Assembly (NCBI GenBank): GCA_023404095.1
Contig: JAEYDD010000019.1
Span: forward strand, 1 to 54,664
Origin: Pseudomonadota bacterium
GTDB taxonomy: Bacteria > Pseudomonadota > Alphaproteobacteria > Rhizobiales > Rhizobiaceae
Reading direction: 5' to 3'
DNA length: 54,664 nt
Shown: piece by piece, positions 32,170 to 41,650 of the stretch
How the letters are laid out: each line of letters opens with the position of its first letter
How positions within the stretch are numbered: the stretch's first letter is position 1
Translations under genes and position numbers: made by a program
Notes under the pieces: model-generated
Database searches by the model: none
What the model saw: the letters and a program-made list of their open reading frames with translations, nothing else
What the model was told of the DNA's origin: nothing

Positions 32170-35100
32170 GATATGCCGAACTGCAGGTCACCACGCATTT
32201 CTCGTTCCTGCGCGGCGCCAGTTCGGCCGAGGAACTGTTTGCCACGGCGGCCGCGCTTGGCATTGACGCTTTGGGCGTGGTCGATCGCAATTCGCTTGCC
32301 GGGATCGTGCGGGCATGGGAGGCGGCAAAGACCACAGGCGTGAGACTGGTCGTCGGCTGTCGGCTCGATCTCTCCGACGGCATGTCTATCCTGGTCTACC
32401 CAACCGACCGTCCGGCCTATTCGAGACTGACCCGCCTGCTTTCGCTCGGCAAGAGCCGGGGCGGCAAGGGCAAGTGCGTTCTCGATCTGTCCGACGTCGA
32501 AGCCTATAGCGCTGGCCAGATTGCCATCCTTCTCCCGGATGAGGCAGACGAGACCACTGCAGGCCAGCTAAGGAAGATTGCGGCGATCTTCGGCGACAGG
32601 GCTTACGTTTCGCTATGCCTGCGCCGTCGCCCGAACGATCGCCTGCGGCTTCACAATCTCTCAAACCTGGCAGCTCGCCACAAGGTAAAGACGGTCATCA
32701 CCAACGATGTCTTGTTTCATGATCCCAGCCGCCGGCAGTTACAGGACATCGTCACCTGCATCCGCAACCGCACGACCATCGATAGTGTCGGGTTCGATCG
32801 GGAGCGGCATGCCGATCGGTTCTTAAAAGCGCCTGAGGAGATGCACAGGCTGTTCTCGGAGTATCCGGAAGCGTTGGCAAGAACCCGCGACATCGTCGAG
32901 CGCTGTCGTTTCGACATGAGCGAGCTGCAATACCAGTATCCGGAAGAGGCGCTTGTGCCGGGTCTAGACGCCCAGCAGTCGCTGACCAAGTTCGCCTGGG
33001 AGGGCGCCGCAAACCGGTACCCTGAGGGGATCCCCGACAAGGTCCGCAAGGCGATCCTGCACGAACTCGAACTCATCCGGGTGATGAAATACGCACCATA
33101 CTTCCTCACCGTCTATAGCATCGTTCGGTTTGCCCGGTCGCAAGGAATTCTCTGCCAGGGCCGAGGATCGGCAGCGAACTCGGCCGTCTGCTACTGCCTC
33201 GGCATCACAAGCATCAATCCGGAAACGGGTGACCTGCTGTTCGAGCGGTTCGTGTCGATGGAACGCGATGAGCCACCAGATATCGACGTCGACTTCGAGC
33301 ATGCCCGCCGCGAGGAGGTCATCCAGTGGATATACGAGACTTATGGTCGCTCCCGCTCCGCCCTCTGTTCCACCGTCACCCGCTACCGTGCCAAGGGCGC
33401 GTTGCGCGATGTCGGCAAGGCATTTGGGCTCCCGGAAGACCTCATCACCCAGCTTTCCTCCGGCGTCTGGGGCTGGTCGGAGGGTGTCGGCGAAAAGCAG
33501 CTCATCGACAACAACATGAATACCACAGACTACCGCCTGAAGCTGGCGCTGGATCTGTCAGCCCAACTGATGGGAGCGCCCCGGCACCTCGGCCAGCATC
33601 CGGGCGGTTTCGTCCTGACCCAGGATCGGCTCGATGATCTGGTGCCGATCGAACCGGCGACCATGAAGGACCGCCAGGTCGTGGAATGGGACAGGGACGA
33701 CGTCGAGGCGCTGAAATTCATGAAGGTCGACGTGCTCGCGCTCGGCATGCTGACCTGCATGGCGAAGTCGTTCGAGCTGCTGCGGGATCATAAGAATATC
33801 GCCATGGGCTTGGCAGATATCGAGCAGGAGGACCCGGCCACCTATGCGATGATCCGCAAGGCTGATACGCTTGGCACGTTCCAGATCGAAAGCCGGGCCC
33901 AGATGGCGATGTTGCCACGCCTGAAGCCTCGGACGTTTTACGACCTCGTCGTGCAGGTAGCGATCGTTCGGCCGGGACCCATTCAGGGGGATATGGTGCA
34001 TCCGTATTTGAGGCGGCGCGAAGGCAAGGAGAAGGTCGAGTACCCGACGCCCGAGCTTGAGGCCGTCCTTGGCAAGACGCTCGGCGTTCCGCTGTTTCAG
34101 GAGAGCGCGATGAAGGTCGCGATGACCTGCGCGGGCTTTACGGCCGGCGAAGCGGACCAGCTCAGGCGCGCGATGGCGACGTTCAAGTCCACAGGCGGCG
34201 TGTCGAAGTTCAAGGACAAGCTCGTCGAGGGCATGGTCAGGAACGGCTACACCCGCGAATTTGCCGAGAAGACATTCACCCAGCTCGAGGGCTTCGGCTC
34301 CTACGGCTTTCCGGAAAGCCACGCGGCGAGCTTTGCGCTGATCGCCTATGCGAGCTCGTGGGTGAAATGCCATCACCCCGACGTCTTTTGTGCTGCGCTG
34401 CTCAATAGCCAGCCGATGGGCTTCTACAGCGTCGCGCAGATCGTCCAGGATGCAAGAAACCATGGTGTGGAGGTTCGGCCCGTCTGTGTGAACCGCTCGC
34501 GCTGGGACTGCACGATGGAATGGATTGCCAATTCCGACCGGTTTGCCGTCAGGCTTGGCATGCGCGTCGTGAAGGGACTGTCCACCAACGATGCCGCCCG
34601 GATCATCCTGGCTCGGGCAGACCAGCCGTTCGCATCGGCTGACGACATGTGGCGACGCTCAGGGGTCTCGCCATCATCGCTGGTCAAGCTGGCCGAAGCG
34701 GATGCTTTCCTGCCATCGCTGCGACTGGAACGGCGGCAGGCGCTCTGGGACATCAAGGCGCTCCGGGACGAACCGCTGGAACTCTGGGCGGCCGCCGCCG
34801 AGCGCGAAGCCAAGGTCATCGCGGAAATGCATGAACCCGAAGTAGCGCTGAAATCGATGACCGAGGGCAGGGAGGTCGTCGAGGACTACTCGCACACGGG
34901 TCTCACCCTGCGAGCGCACCCGGTTTCGTTTCTCCGAAAGGACCTCGATCGCAAAGGCATCGTCACCTGTGCTGAGGCGATGGGACAACGCGATGGAAGA
35001 TGGCTTTGGACGGCCGGCCTTGTTCTCGTGCGACAACGGCCGGGATCGGCAAAGGGCGTCATGTTCCTGACGCTGGAAGACGAGACCGGTATCGTCAACG

Positions 35101-35432
35101 CGGTCGTCTGGCCATCGCTGTTTGAACGCCAGCGTCGGGTCCTGATGACGGCGAGCATGATGGCGATCAACGGGCGCATCCAGCGGGAAGGCGAGGTCGT
35201 TCATCTGGTCGCGCAGCGGCTGTTCGATTTCTCGACCGATCTGGCGAGCGTCGGGAACCGGGACGGCGGCCTGGGCGACTTTCCGCTTCCCCATGGTCGC
35301 GGCGATCAGGTCAAGCACGGAGGAGGACCGGATCCGCGAGACAATCCCAAGCCCGTCGTGCATGCTCGGGACATTTATATCCCTGATCTCCATATCGATA
35401 ATTTGAAAATCAAATCCAGAAACTTCCACTGA
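32166..35432 (+). CDS. dnaE2: Error-prone DNA polymerase DnaE2
   Basis: A C-family polymerase of 1088 residues that extends past damaged bases after SOS induction. N-terminal PHP domain (AELQVTTHFSFLRGASSAEE), catalytic palm with PDIDVDFEH near 365-375 and KVDVLALGMLTC near 520, the finger region (FQIESRAQMAMLPRLKPRTF), a helix-hairpin-helix segment, and an OB fold near 960-1050 (VMFLTLEDETGIVNAVVWP). Length and motifs are those of DnaE2, not replicative DnaE1. The C-terminal HARDIYIPDLHIDNLKIKSR is typical. It is the last gene of the LexA-controlled cassette. Confidence 0.94.
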   Translation: MRYAELQVTTHFSFLRGASSAEELFATAAALGIDALGVVDRNSLAGIVRAWEAAKTTGVRLVVGCRLDLSDGMSILVYPTDRPAYSRLTRLLSLGKSRGGKGKCVLDLSDVEAYSAGQIAILLPDEADETTAGQLRKIAAIFGDRAYVSLCLRRRPNDRLRLHNLSNLAARHKVKTVITNDVLFHDPSRRQLQDIVTCIRNRTTIDSVGFDRERHADRFLKAPEEMHRLFSEYPEALARTRDIVERCRFDMSELQYQYPEEALVPGLDAQQSLTKFAWEGAANRYPEGIPDKVRKAILHELELIRVMKYAPYFLTVYSIVRFARSQGILCQGRGSAANSAVCYCLGITSINPETGDLLFERFVSMERDEPPDIDVDFEHARREEVIQWIYETYGRSRSALCSTVTRYRAKGALRDVGKAFGLPEDLITQLSSGVWGWSEGVGEKQLIDNNMNTTDYRLKLALDLSAQLMGAPRHLGQHPGGFVLTQDRLDDLVPIEPATMKDRQVVEWDRDDVEALKFMKVDVLALGMLTCMAKSFELLRDHKNIAMGLADIEQEDPATYAMIRKADTLGTFQIESRAQMAMLPRLKPRTFYDLVVQVAIVRPGPIQGDMVHPYLRRREGKEKVEYPTPELEAVLGKTLGVPLFQESAMKVAMTCAGFTAGEADQLRRAMATFKSTGGVSKFKDKLVEGMVRNGYTREFAEKTFTQLEGFGSYGFPESHAASFALIAYASSWVKCHHPDVFCAALLNSQPMGFYSVAQIVQDARNHGVEVRPVCVNRSRWDCTMEWIANSDRFAVRLGMRVVKGLSTNDAARIILARADQPFASADDMWRRSGVSPSSLVKLAEADAFLPSLRLERRQALWDIKALRDEPLELWAAAAEREAKVIAEMHEPEVALKSMTEGREVVEDYSHTGLTLRAHPVSFLRKDLDRKGIVTCAEAMGQRDGRWLWTAGLVLVRQRPGSAKGVMFLTLEDETGIVNAVVWPSLFERQRRVLMTASMMAINGRIQREGEVVHLVAQRLFDFSTDLASVGNRDGGLGDFPLPHGRGDQVKHGGGPDPRDNPKPVVHARDIYIPDLHIDNLKIKSRNFH

Positions 35433-35442
35433 GGAGACCGCT

Positions 35443-36169
35443 GTGTCGCGCCTGTTTGCAGTCACCAAAAGCCTGGAGGAGATTGTCGCCCATTTTGGGG
35501 TCGACATGGCGCCGGCCCTCGAGGTGCCGAGCGAAACTGTCGAAGGCACTCCCGGACTGATCGTGTTGGAGAAGGATGGACTGCGGCTGCTGAAGTCCAT
35601 CCCGTGGGCTTCTCACGGCAAATACACGACATGCGACGGGAAGGCGAGCCCCCGAGCCGAATAGGCCTTGTTGCCGATCGGGGATGGTGGTGACGGAGAA
35701 TGAGGGTGTTCGCGAGCTTCGCTCGATGGTCTGGGGATTCCCGGTGCGCCTGAAAGGCATGAAGCCGGATGCCAAGCCAAAGCCGGTCTCGCCCGAATGC
35801 CGCAATGGCGGTGCCTGATCCCCGTTACGGGTTTTGCCGAGGCCGAGGGTGAAAAGGGCAGAATGACCAGGACCTGGTTCTCCTTGAAAGACCAGCCGAT
35901 CTTCGCCTGGGCGGGGTTGTGGCGGATCAGCGATGAATGGGGTCTACTCCGGTGTCATGACGGACGCGCACGAAGCGATCCAACCGGTGCACAATCGCAT
36001 GTCGGTCTTGTTACATCCCGACGAATACGAACAGTGGCTTCACGGCAGCTTCGATGACGCGTTGGCATTCCAGAAACGGACGTTTCCGCCCGAGTTGGTA
36101 ACGATGGAGCGGACAAACGAGCTATGGGCGAAAAAGAAAGCGGCACCTGACTCGTCATTGCTGCTTTGA
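35443..36169 (+). pseudogene. SRAP-family (YedK/HMCES) gene, broken by frameshifts
   Basis: Three out-of-frame pieces match an alphaproteobacterial SOS response-associated peptidase. Piece 1 (35443-35664) reads SRLFAVTKSLEEIVAHFGVD and LRLLKSIPWA. Piece 2 (about 35797-35940) contains RCLIPVTGFAEAEGEKG and TRTWFSLKDQPIFAWAGLWR. Piece 3 (35933-36169) contains GVMTDAHEAIQPVHNRMSVL and EYEQWLHGSFDDALAFQ. The start region has lost the required Met-Cys: TGTCGC of the original Cys-Gly/Arg is present but out of frame. These proteins crosslink to abasic sites in single-stranded DNA. An intact paralogue of a different subgroup is at 49924. Confidence 0.8.
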
Positions 36170-36321
36170 CGCAGACTACTGAATTGTCACTCAGGACAGT
36201 GTTTCTCGGTGTGCATGGCCTGTGTTCATACTTTCACAAGCTAACCGAAGACCTTTCAACAGGCCAGCGGTTCGAGTTGGCTCAAGAGCGAGGCCGTCAA
36301 AGACATACTGATCTTTATGGA

Positions 36322-37269
36322 TTACACTGCAATATTCGCGACGTTGCTCGTCCCCAGCATCGCCTCACGGATTTGCTGCCGCATCCATGCGCAGCCCAGA
36401 TCGGTGTCCATGTGGAGCGGCCAAACCATTGCCACGGGTGGAAAAGAAAGTGCCAATGGCACCGGGCTGACCTCAAGTCCCAATAGCGGCCCATAGCGAA
36501 GCGCGATGCGCGAAGATACGGTGGCAATCACTGCAGATGAACGCGCGGTGGCCAATATCGACATGAAATCGGGAGCTGCCGCCACGACTTCCAGTTCCGC
36601 ACCTGCATGCTCCAACGCATCCTTGACGCAGCCATGCAGACTGTCGGTCTGCGAAATCACCGCGTGTTGTGCGGCCATATAAGCATCAAGATTCACCGGA
36701 TTGGAAAGCTTCAGCAATTGGGGATTGAAACAGCACAATACGCGGGACTGATACAGCGGCTCGCAAAGGTGCCGTGAGTCCGGCAGATAACTGCACCCCA
36801 CGGAAAGATCGATGACGCCCGCATTCAGCATCGCGTCGACCTCCTGCGCATCACCACCGCGGGCGAGAATACGGATGCCCGGCGCGATATCCCGCAACCG
36901 CGCCGTCAGATCGGGCAGTAATAGCAGTTCCACCTCGCTGGAAAGCCCCAGCCGGAATGTGCGTTGCTCGGTGGCTGGATCGAATGCATCCGCCATCGAC
37001 ACGGCCGCCTGCGCCTGCCGCAGAGCCTGCCGTACCGGACCGGACAAATTGAGCGCCCGTGCGGTTGGCTTCATCACCTGACCGACACGGATGAAAAGCT
37101 CATCCTGAAACAGCGTGCGCAGGGTCGCTATGTTGTGGCTCATCGCAGGCTGCTGAATTTTCAGCCGCTGGGCTGCCCGGGTGACGCTCATCTCTTCCAT
37201 CATCGCGTCGAAAGCGACGAGAAGATTGAGATCAAAGGAACGAAGATTGAAATGATCGATGACTTGCAT
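36322..37269 (-). CDS. LysR-family transcriptional regulator
   Basis: About 315 residues from ATG 37269. The winged helix is LRSFDLNLLVAFDAMMEEMS followed by VTRAAQRLKIQQPAMSHNIA, the NodD/SyrM-like subgroup pattern; the rest is the two-lobed effector domain ending near LGTSNVANIAV. Longer in-frame starts (37302, 37347) exist, but the family usually begins close to the helix-turn-helix. It is divergent from the metallo-hydrolase gene at 37363, a typical LysR arrangement, so that gene is the likely target. The 150 bp before its stop (36170-36321) carry nothing recognised. Confidence 0.9.
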   Translation of the reverse strand: MQVIDHFNLRSFDLNLLVAFDAMMEEMSVTRAAQRLKIQQPAMSHNIATLRTLFQDELFIRVGQVMKPTARALNLSGPVRQALRQAQAAVSMADAFDPATEQRTFRLGLSSEVELLLLPDLTARLRDIAPGIRILARGGDAQEVDAMLNAGVIDLSVGCSYLPDSRHLCEPLYQSRVLCCFNPQLLKLSNPVNLDAYMAAQHAVISQTDSLHGCVKDALEHAGAELEVVAAAPDFMSILATARSSAVIATVSSRIALRYGPLLGLEVSPVPLALSFPPVAMVWPLHMDTDLGCAWMRQQIREAMLGTSNVANIAV

Positions 37270-37362
37270 GAGCGGGATCGATTTGATTGCTGACCGAAGC
37301 ATCCTTAGCTGATGGGCAGGAACTTGCAAGCCGTTCCGCACTCTCACGTAAGGAGCAAATCC

Positions 37363-38319
37363 ATGCCATCCCGTCGTTCCATTCTCAAAAGCGCTCTGAC
37401 CGGCCTCGTCACAGCACCCCTTGTCGCACCATCAATCTTCGCCAAGGCACCTTATGCCGCTGTTCAGGCACCGGGTTTCTACCGGCTTAAGATCGGCTCC
37501 GTAGAGGTCACAGCCCTTTTGGACGGTACCATTGCCCTGCCGCTCGCCAAGCTCTACACCAACACTAGCGAACGACACGCGGAGGGCGCTTTAAATGATG
37601 CTTTTCTGCCCGAAATGGTACCAACTTCCGTCAACGCGTTCCTGGTCAACACCGGCGAAAGACTGGTGCTGATTGACGCAGGCACCGGTACCTATCTAGG
37701 CCCCTCACTCGGCAAGCTCGCGTCGAACATTGAGGCATCCGGTTACAAGCTGGATGAGATCGACGACGTCGTTCTCACCCATATTCATACCGATCATTCC
37801 GGCGGGCTGATGCGCAATTCCAAGCGAACCTTCCCCAACGCCACCTTGCGGGTCAATGAACGCGAGGCGAAATTCTGGCTGAGTGCGGCGAACGCCAAGG
37901 CGGCGACCGGCATCGTCAAGCAGCATTTTGGCGAGGCTGATCAGTGCGTGAGGCCATACGTGGAAGCCGGAAAATTCGACACCTTCGCGGATAACGCAGC
38001 GCCTGTTCCCGGTCTTGGTTCCATTCTCTATACGGGACATACGCCGGGCCACAGTGCCATTACACTGGAGAGCGAAGGCCAGAAGATCGTATTCTGGGGT
38101 GACATCACCCATGGCGATATCCTGCAATTCGATGAACCCGGAGTCGCGATCGAATTCGATATCGACCAGAAAGCCGCAGTACTTGCACGGGACGCTGCGT
38201 TCAAGCAGGCGGTGGCGGGCAAATATCTGGTGGCCGGCGCGCATATCGGCTTTCCGGGCATCGGCCATGTCCGCAAGGACAGCACGAATTACGATTGGCT
38301 GCCTATCAACTACGTTTAA
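37363..38319 (+). CDS. MBL-fold metallo-hydrolase, Tat-exported
   Basis: A protein of 318 residues. The N-terminus MPSRRSILKSALTGLVTAP has the twin-arginine signal, with a likely cleavage near AKA around residue 30, so the enzyme acts folded in the periplasm. The metallo-beta-lactamase core shows the zinc motif THIHTDHSGGLM (about residues 138-149), GHTPGHSAI and FWGDITHGDI. Subgroup relatives include lactonases and quinone-related hydrolases; the substrate is not predictable. ATG 37363 follows AAGGAG. It is divergent from the LysR gene and ends in a hairpin at 38362. Confidence 0.9.
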   Translation: MPSRRSILKSALTGLVTAPLVAPSIFAKAPYAAVQAPGFYRLKIGSVEVTALLDGTIALPLAKLYTNTSERHAEGALNDAFLPEMVPTSVNAFLVNTGERLVLIDAGTGTYLGPSLGKLASNIEASGYKLDEIDDVVLTHIHTDHSGGLMRNSKRTFPNATLRVNEREAKFWLSAANAKAATGIVKQHFGEADQCVRPYVEAGKFDTFADNAAPVPGLGSILYTGHTPGHSAITLESEGQKIVFWGDITHGDILQFDEPGVAIEFDIDQKAAVLARDAAFKQAVAGKYLVAGAHIGFPGIGHVRKDSTNYDWLPINYV

Positions 38320-38361
38320 GGGTCTAGCACCGGCTGTCATCCGCGCAACAGGCGAATACGA

Positions 38362-38387
38362 GAAGAGGCCTCTACCAGCCTCTTCTT
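38362..38387 (+). terminator. Terminator-like hairpin after the metallo-hydrolase gene
   Basis: GAAGAGGC (38362-38369), loop of eight, GCCTCTTC (38378-38385), then TTCC. Weak T-content. The stretch to 38565 that follows has no gene I can support. Confidence 0.5.
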
Positions 38388-38565
38388 CCACAATGACGAA
38401 CGTCGATTTCGCTGCGGGCTTAGCCTCTGACTTTCTGGAGCTACGTGTCCATCCTCACCAATCTGCGCCGCCTTGTCCCAGTTCGGGCGGCCGTATCCGC
38501 GAATAGCTGGGCACTGACCGCGCCCAACGCCTCGCACAAGGGCCAGGATGCCCCGCGACTGACCG

Positions 38566-39465
38566 CTAGGACGACGCCAGCTTGTACGCACGAACGTGGT
38601 CAATGAGTGCGCGCAGCTTAGGCGCCATATTGCGGCGGTTGGGGAAGTAAAGGAAAAAACCTGGAAATGGGGGCAAATATTCCTCTAGCGCTGTGATCAG
38701 CTCGCCTCGTTCGATGTAGGAACGAAACGTCTCTTGCAGCGCAAACGTAATACCACCGCCAGCGAGCGCGGTCCGGATCATCAGGTACAGATCGTTCGTG
38801 GTGATTTGCGGCTCAACGGCGACGTCGAGAGGTATGCCATCCGCCTCGAACTCCCACCGGTACGGCGCAGCACTCGGAGACGGTCGCCAACCGATACAGC
38901 GATGACGTACGAGTTCCCGAGGATGGCGAGGCATTCCGTGGACCTCGAAGTATCGCGGCGTTGCGACGACCACTTCTTTCTCTTCTTTGGTCAGTGGAAC
39001 CGCGACCATGTCCTGCTCGATCACCTCACCCAGCCGAACCCCCGCATCGAAGCCCGCCGCTACGATGTCGAAGACGTCGTCCGTCACAGTGACGTCGATC
39101 GTGATGCCGGGATGGGCCTCAGCAAAGGACGCAATCAGTGGGCCTGACAGGAATTGTTCCGCAATCGATGTAACGGCGATCCGCAGCAAGCCACTTGGTC
39201 TGGCATCGCCCGCCACGTTCTCGAACGCAGATCTGACATCGGCCATCGGTTGCGACAAGGTTTCGCGGAAGCGGTTGCCGGCTTCGGTGAGCCGCACGCT
39301 ACGTGTTGTGCGGCTGACAAGCGCGATGCCGCAAATATCCTCGAGCCGGCGGATGCCCTGGCTTACGGCCGAACGTGTAACCCCCAATCGGTCAGCCGCG
39401 GCCCTGAAGTTACCCTCTTCGGCGACGGCCAGAAACACTGGCACAAGGTTAAGGTCGATTATCAT
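38566..39465 (-). CDS. LysR-family transcriptional regulator
   Basis: A regulator of 299 residues: the helix-turn-helix is NLVPVFLAVAEEGNFRAAAD then RLGVTRSAVSQGIRRLEDIC, and the effector domain contains GLLRIAVTSIAEQFLSGPLI and LTALEEYLPP-type C-terminal sequence of the CrgA/DsdC-like group. ATG 39465 is at the expected place before the helix. It is divergent from the exported SnoaL-like gene at 39607; CTAA-N9-TTAG at 39478-39494 in between could be its binding site, but this is a weak match to the T-N11-A rule. Confidence 0.9.
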   Translation of the reverse strand: MIIDLNLVPVFLAVAEEGNFRAAADRLGVTRSAVSQGIRRLEDICGIALVSRTTRSVRLTEAGNRFRETLSQPMADVRSAFENVAGDARPSGLLRIAVTSIAEQFLSGPLIASFAEAHPGITIDVTVTDDVFDIVAAGFDAGVRLGEVIEQDMVAVPLTKEEKEVVVATPRYFEVHGMPRHPRELVRHRCIGWRPSPSAAPYRWEFEADGIPLDVAVEPQITTNDLYLMIRTALAGGGITFALQETFRSYIERGELITALEEYLPPFPGFFLYFPNRRNMAPKLRALIDHVRAYKLASS

Positions 39466-39606
39466 TGTCGCGTCCTGCTAACCAATCTCATTAGCGAAAA
39501 GGGAATACAAGCGACAATCGAATTTGTCTACCTTCTACCCGTCGCCGACAGTCGCATCCCGCACAGCACGGCAGGCAATAACAACGATCACCGAAGGAGA
39601 TATCCA

Positions 39607-40169
39607 ATGACGAACATCACGATCACGCTCGCAGCAGCATTGGCGCTCGGAATTTGCGCCGGACCTGTCGCTGCGCAGGATAGCGCGTGCCCCCGGGAAG
39701 GCGCCGAAGCTCCTCTCGCACTCCATGCGGACTGGATCATGAAGGGCTGGGAGCGTCATGAAGGTGATGGCAAATTCGTGTTCGCAGAAAAGCTGAACAA
39801 GTACTACGATCTGGAGAACACGAAGGGCGTTTTCTACGATAATTTTGCGCCTGGAAGCACACAGCTCTTTGATAACTCCGCTCGCTACGGGGCCAACTGG
39901 GAGGCGTTGCAGAATGCCGCCCGATCCGTCCGCCACGGATTGACCGGGGGCCATGACGCAATCGTCGGCGACACAGTTGCTTCGACGACCCTTGGCTTCG
40001 TTGGCCGTATCGATCGCCTTGATGGCAAGGTGATCGCTTTTGACGGCCGCTCGCAGCTGGGCTGGGAATGCACTGGTGGCGGAAGATCCGGCACGAATTG
40101 AACTACGCCTGGGTCGTCGAACCCGAGACCATTCAGTCTTTCCTGGGCAAGACGGAGGCGGCACAATGA
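39607..40169 (+). pseudogene. Exported NTF2/SnoaL-like protein with a frameshift near its end
   Basis: The first 159 codons begin with a signal peptide (MTNITITLAAALALGICAGP, then VAAQD) and show an NTF2-like body (HADWIMKGWERHEGDGKFVF, FDNSARYGANWEALQN). After GWEC near 40070 the reading frame goes astray and stops at 40101, while the expected ending, WRKIRHELNYAWVVEPETIQ and SFLGKTEAAQ, continues in another frame to a stop at 40167-40169 that overlaps the next gene's ATG. A one-base change around 40072-40085 explains this. It is either a real frameshift or a sequencing error. ATG 39607 follows AAGGAGA. Confidence 0.75.
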
Positions 40170-40417
40170 CGACCGCAACGCCTTCACACCCTTATGTCGG
40201 CATGTGGGAGACCGCAGACGGCCGCATCCGTCATCAGTTGCTTCCGAACGGCCGCTACGACGAGGCGCGTGGCCGACGCGAAAGTGCCTATCAAGGACGA
40301 TACGAGGTGTCGGGAGATCACATCGAGTACTGGGACGACACCGGCTTTACTGCCGACGGCGATTTCGTCGATGGCGTCCTGTACCACGCGGGAATGGTTC
40401 TCTATCGCAAGCGTTAG
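40166..40417 (+). CDS. Atu4866-domain protein
   Basis: A protein of 83 residues, nearly all of it the Atu4866 domain, a small lipocalin/beta-barrel-like fold first seen in Agrobacterium: YVGMWETADGRIRHQLLPNG, then YQGRYEVSGDHIEYWDDTGF and VLYHAGMVLYRKR. The function is unknown; these proteins often accompany SDR and NTF2-like genes. ATG 40166 overlaps the stop of the frameshifted gene before it (ATGA), so it is cotranscribed with it. A strong terminator follows at 40432. Confidence 0.87.
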   Translation: MTTATPSHPYVGMWETADGRIRHQLLPNGRYDEARGRRESAYQGRYEVSGDHIEYWDDTGFTADGDFVDGVLYHAGMVLYRKR

Positions 40418-40431
40418 AAAAGATGTAACGA

Positions 40432-40464
40432 GGCCGGCCCCTCTGGGCCGGCCTGATCTTTTTT
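40432..40464 (+). terminator. Rho-independent terminator
   Basis: GGCCGGCCC (40432-40440), loop CTCT, GGGCCGGCC (40445-40453), followed by TGATC and TTTTTT (40459-40464). It closes the SnoaL-Atu4866 unit. Confidence 0.88.
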
Positions 40465-40516
40465 AAGTTCTCTGCTATTCAAAAACTTGGTTACCCGTTT
40501 GTAGTGAGCGTTAGAA

Positions 40517-41503
40517 ATGGTGGAGACCGAAACATCCCGTCGACAGGCAGCCCTGCGAAATCCCGGCGATCAAACAGCAAGTTTACCTCACTGTGACGAA
40601 GTTGTTGCAAGGCCTGAGCGGACCTCTCCGCTTGGGCTTGAACAGTATATTGCCGGTCGTACGCTTGTGAGTGGCGATAGCCCCGCATGGACTGATCTAT
40701 TCGTTAAGGTCTACTCGCGCCTGATGAACCAGAAGCCATTTCTTGTTCCCGCAGTCGCAGAACCACTCATCGTCTGGGTGATCTCGGGTGAAGCGGTTGT
40801 CGAGGAGCGGGACCTGGATGGCGACTGGGTTGCCAATACGGTTGCGGTGGGCGATTTCTTCCTGACCCGTTCTCCCACACCATACCAGATGCGCTGGCGC
40901 GCCATTGGCGACGCAGCTTTCCAAGTCATGCACCTTTATCTCTCAGTTCCGCTTTTCGAGCGCGTTGCCTGCGAGGTTACCGGCTGCGCGGCACTGCCGG
41001 GATTGCGCGACATCTCCGGCGGCAAGGACAATCAGCTCTCACACCTTCTTGCATTGATCCATCAGGAGCTGACGTCTGAAGGGAAGGGGAGCCAATTATT
41101 CGTTCAGGGCCTTGCCCAGAGCCTTGCCGTGCATCTGATGCGGAACTACGCGACCGGTGAAGCTGCCGATGATCGCCAGAATGCACTTCCCGGCTTTAAG
41201 CTTCGCCGGGCCTTCGCTTATCTTGAAGAACATTTAGCTCAGCCTTTCAACCTCTCCCAGTTGGCCGAGAGCGTCGGCATGAGCGAATTTCATTTTAGTC
41301 GTTTGTTCAAGAAGGCGACCGGGCTCTCGCCTTCGCGCTACTTCATTCGCCAGCGCGTTGCCCGAGCACAGCTTCTTCTTCAGGAGACCGATACGAGCAT
41401 CATCGAGATTGGCATGTCCGTCGGCTATTCGAGCCCAAGCCACTTCGCCCAGGTCTTCCGTCGGGAGACCGGCCTGCCGCCGAGCCACTACCGGCGAGGC
41501 TAA
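40517..41503 (+). CDS. AraC-family transcriptional regulator
   Basis: A regulator of 328 residues. The N-terminal cupin-like sensor (about 50-190, LFVKVYSRLMNQKPFLVPAV and FFLTRSPTPYQMRW) is followed by two helix-turn-helices: FNLSQLAESVGMSEFHFSRL and TSIIEIGMSVGYSSPSHFAQ, ending in FRRETGLPPSHYRRG. The same orientation and a gap of 147 bp to the SDR gene suggest that it activates the genes at 41651-43746 (inference). Between them the palindrome GCCCACC-GCG-GTGGTGGGC lies at about 41608-41631. Confidence 0.9.
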   Translation: MVETETSRRQAALRNPGDQTASLPHCDEVVARPERTSPLGLEQYIAGRTLVSGDSPAWTDLFVKVYSRLMNQKPFLVPAVAEPLIVWVISGEAVVEERDLDGDWVANTVAVGDFFLTRSPTPYQMRWRAIGDAAFQVMHLYLSVPLFERVACEVTGCAALPGLRDISGGKDNQLSHLLALIHQELTSEGKGSQLFVQGLAQSLAVHLMRNYATGEAADDRQNALPGFKLRRAFAYLEEHLAQPFNLSQLAESVGMSEFHFSRLFKKATGLSPSRYFIRQRVARAQLLLQETDTSIIEIGMSVGYSSPSHFAQVFRRETGLPPSHYRRG

Positions 41504-41650
41504 ATTTTCTCGACCTCTCGCGTTTTCGAGCAAGATCGCAACAGGTCGAGCAAGGTCCCGAGAGAAGGGTGCCAGTGATCGGCTTAAATTCCTCCTTGTC
41601 AAAACGAAACGCCCACCGCGGTGGTGGGCTTGAGACAAGGAATGAAGACA

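Noticed and set aside
36166..36486. Plus-strand frame of 106 codons after the broken SRAP gene
   Set aside because: It overlaps the LysR gene on the other strand for half its length and has no recognisable motif.
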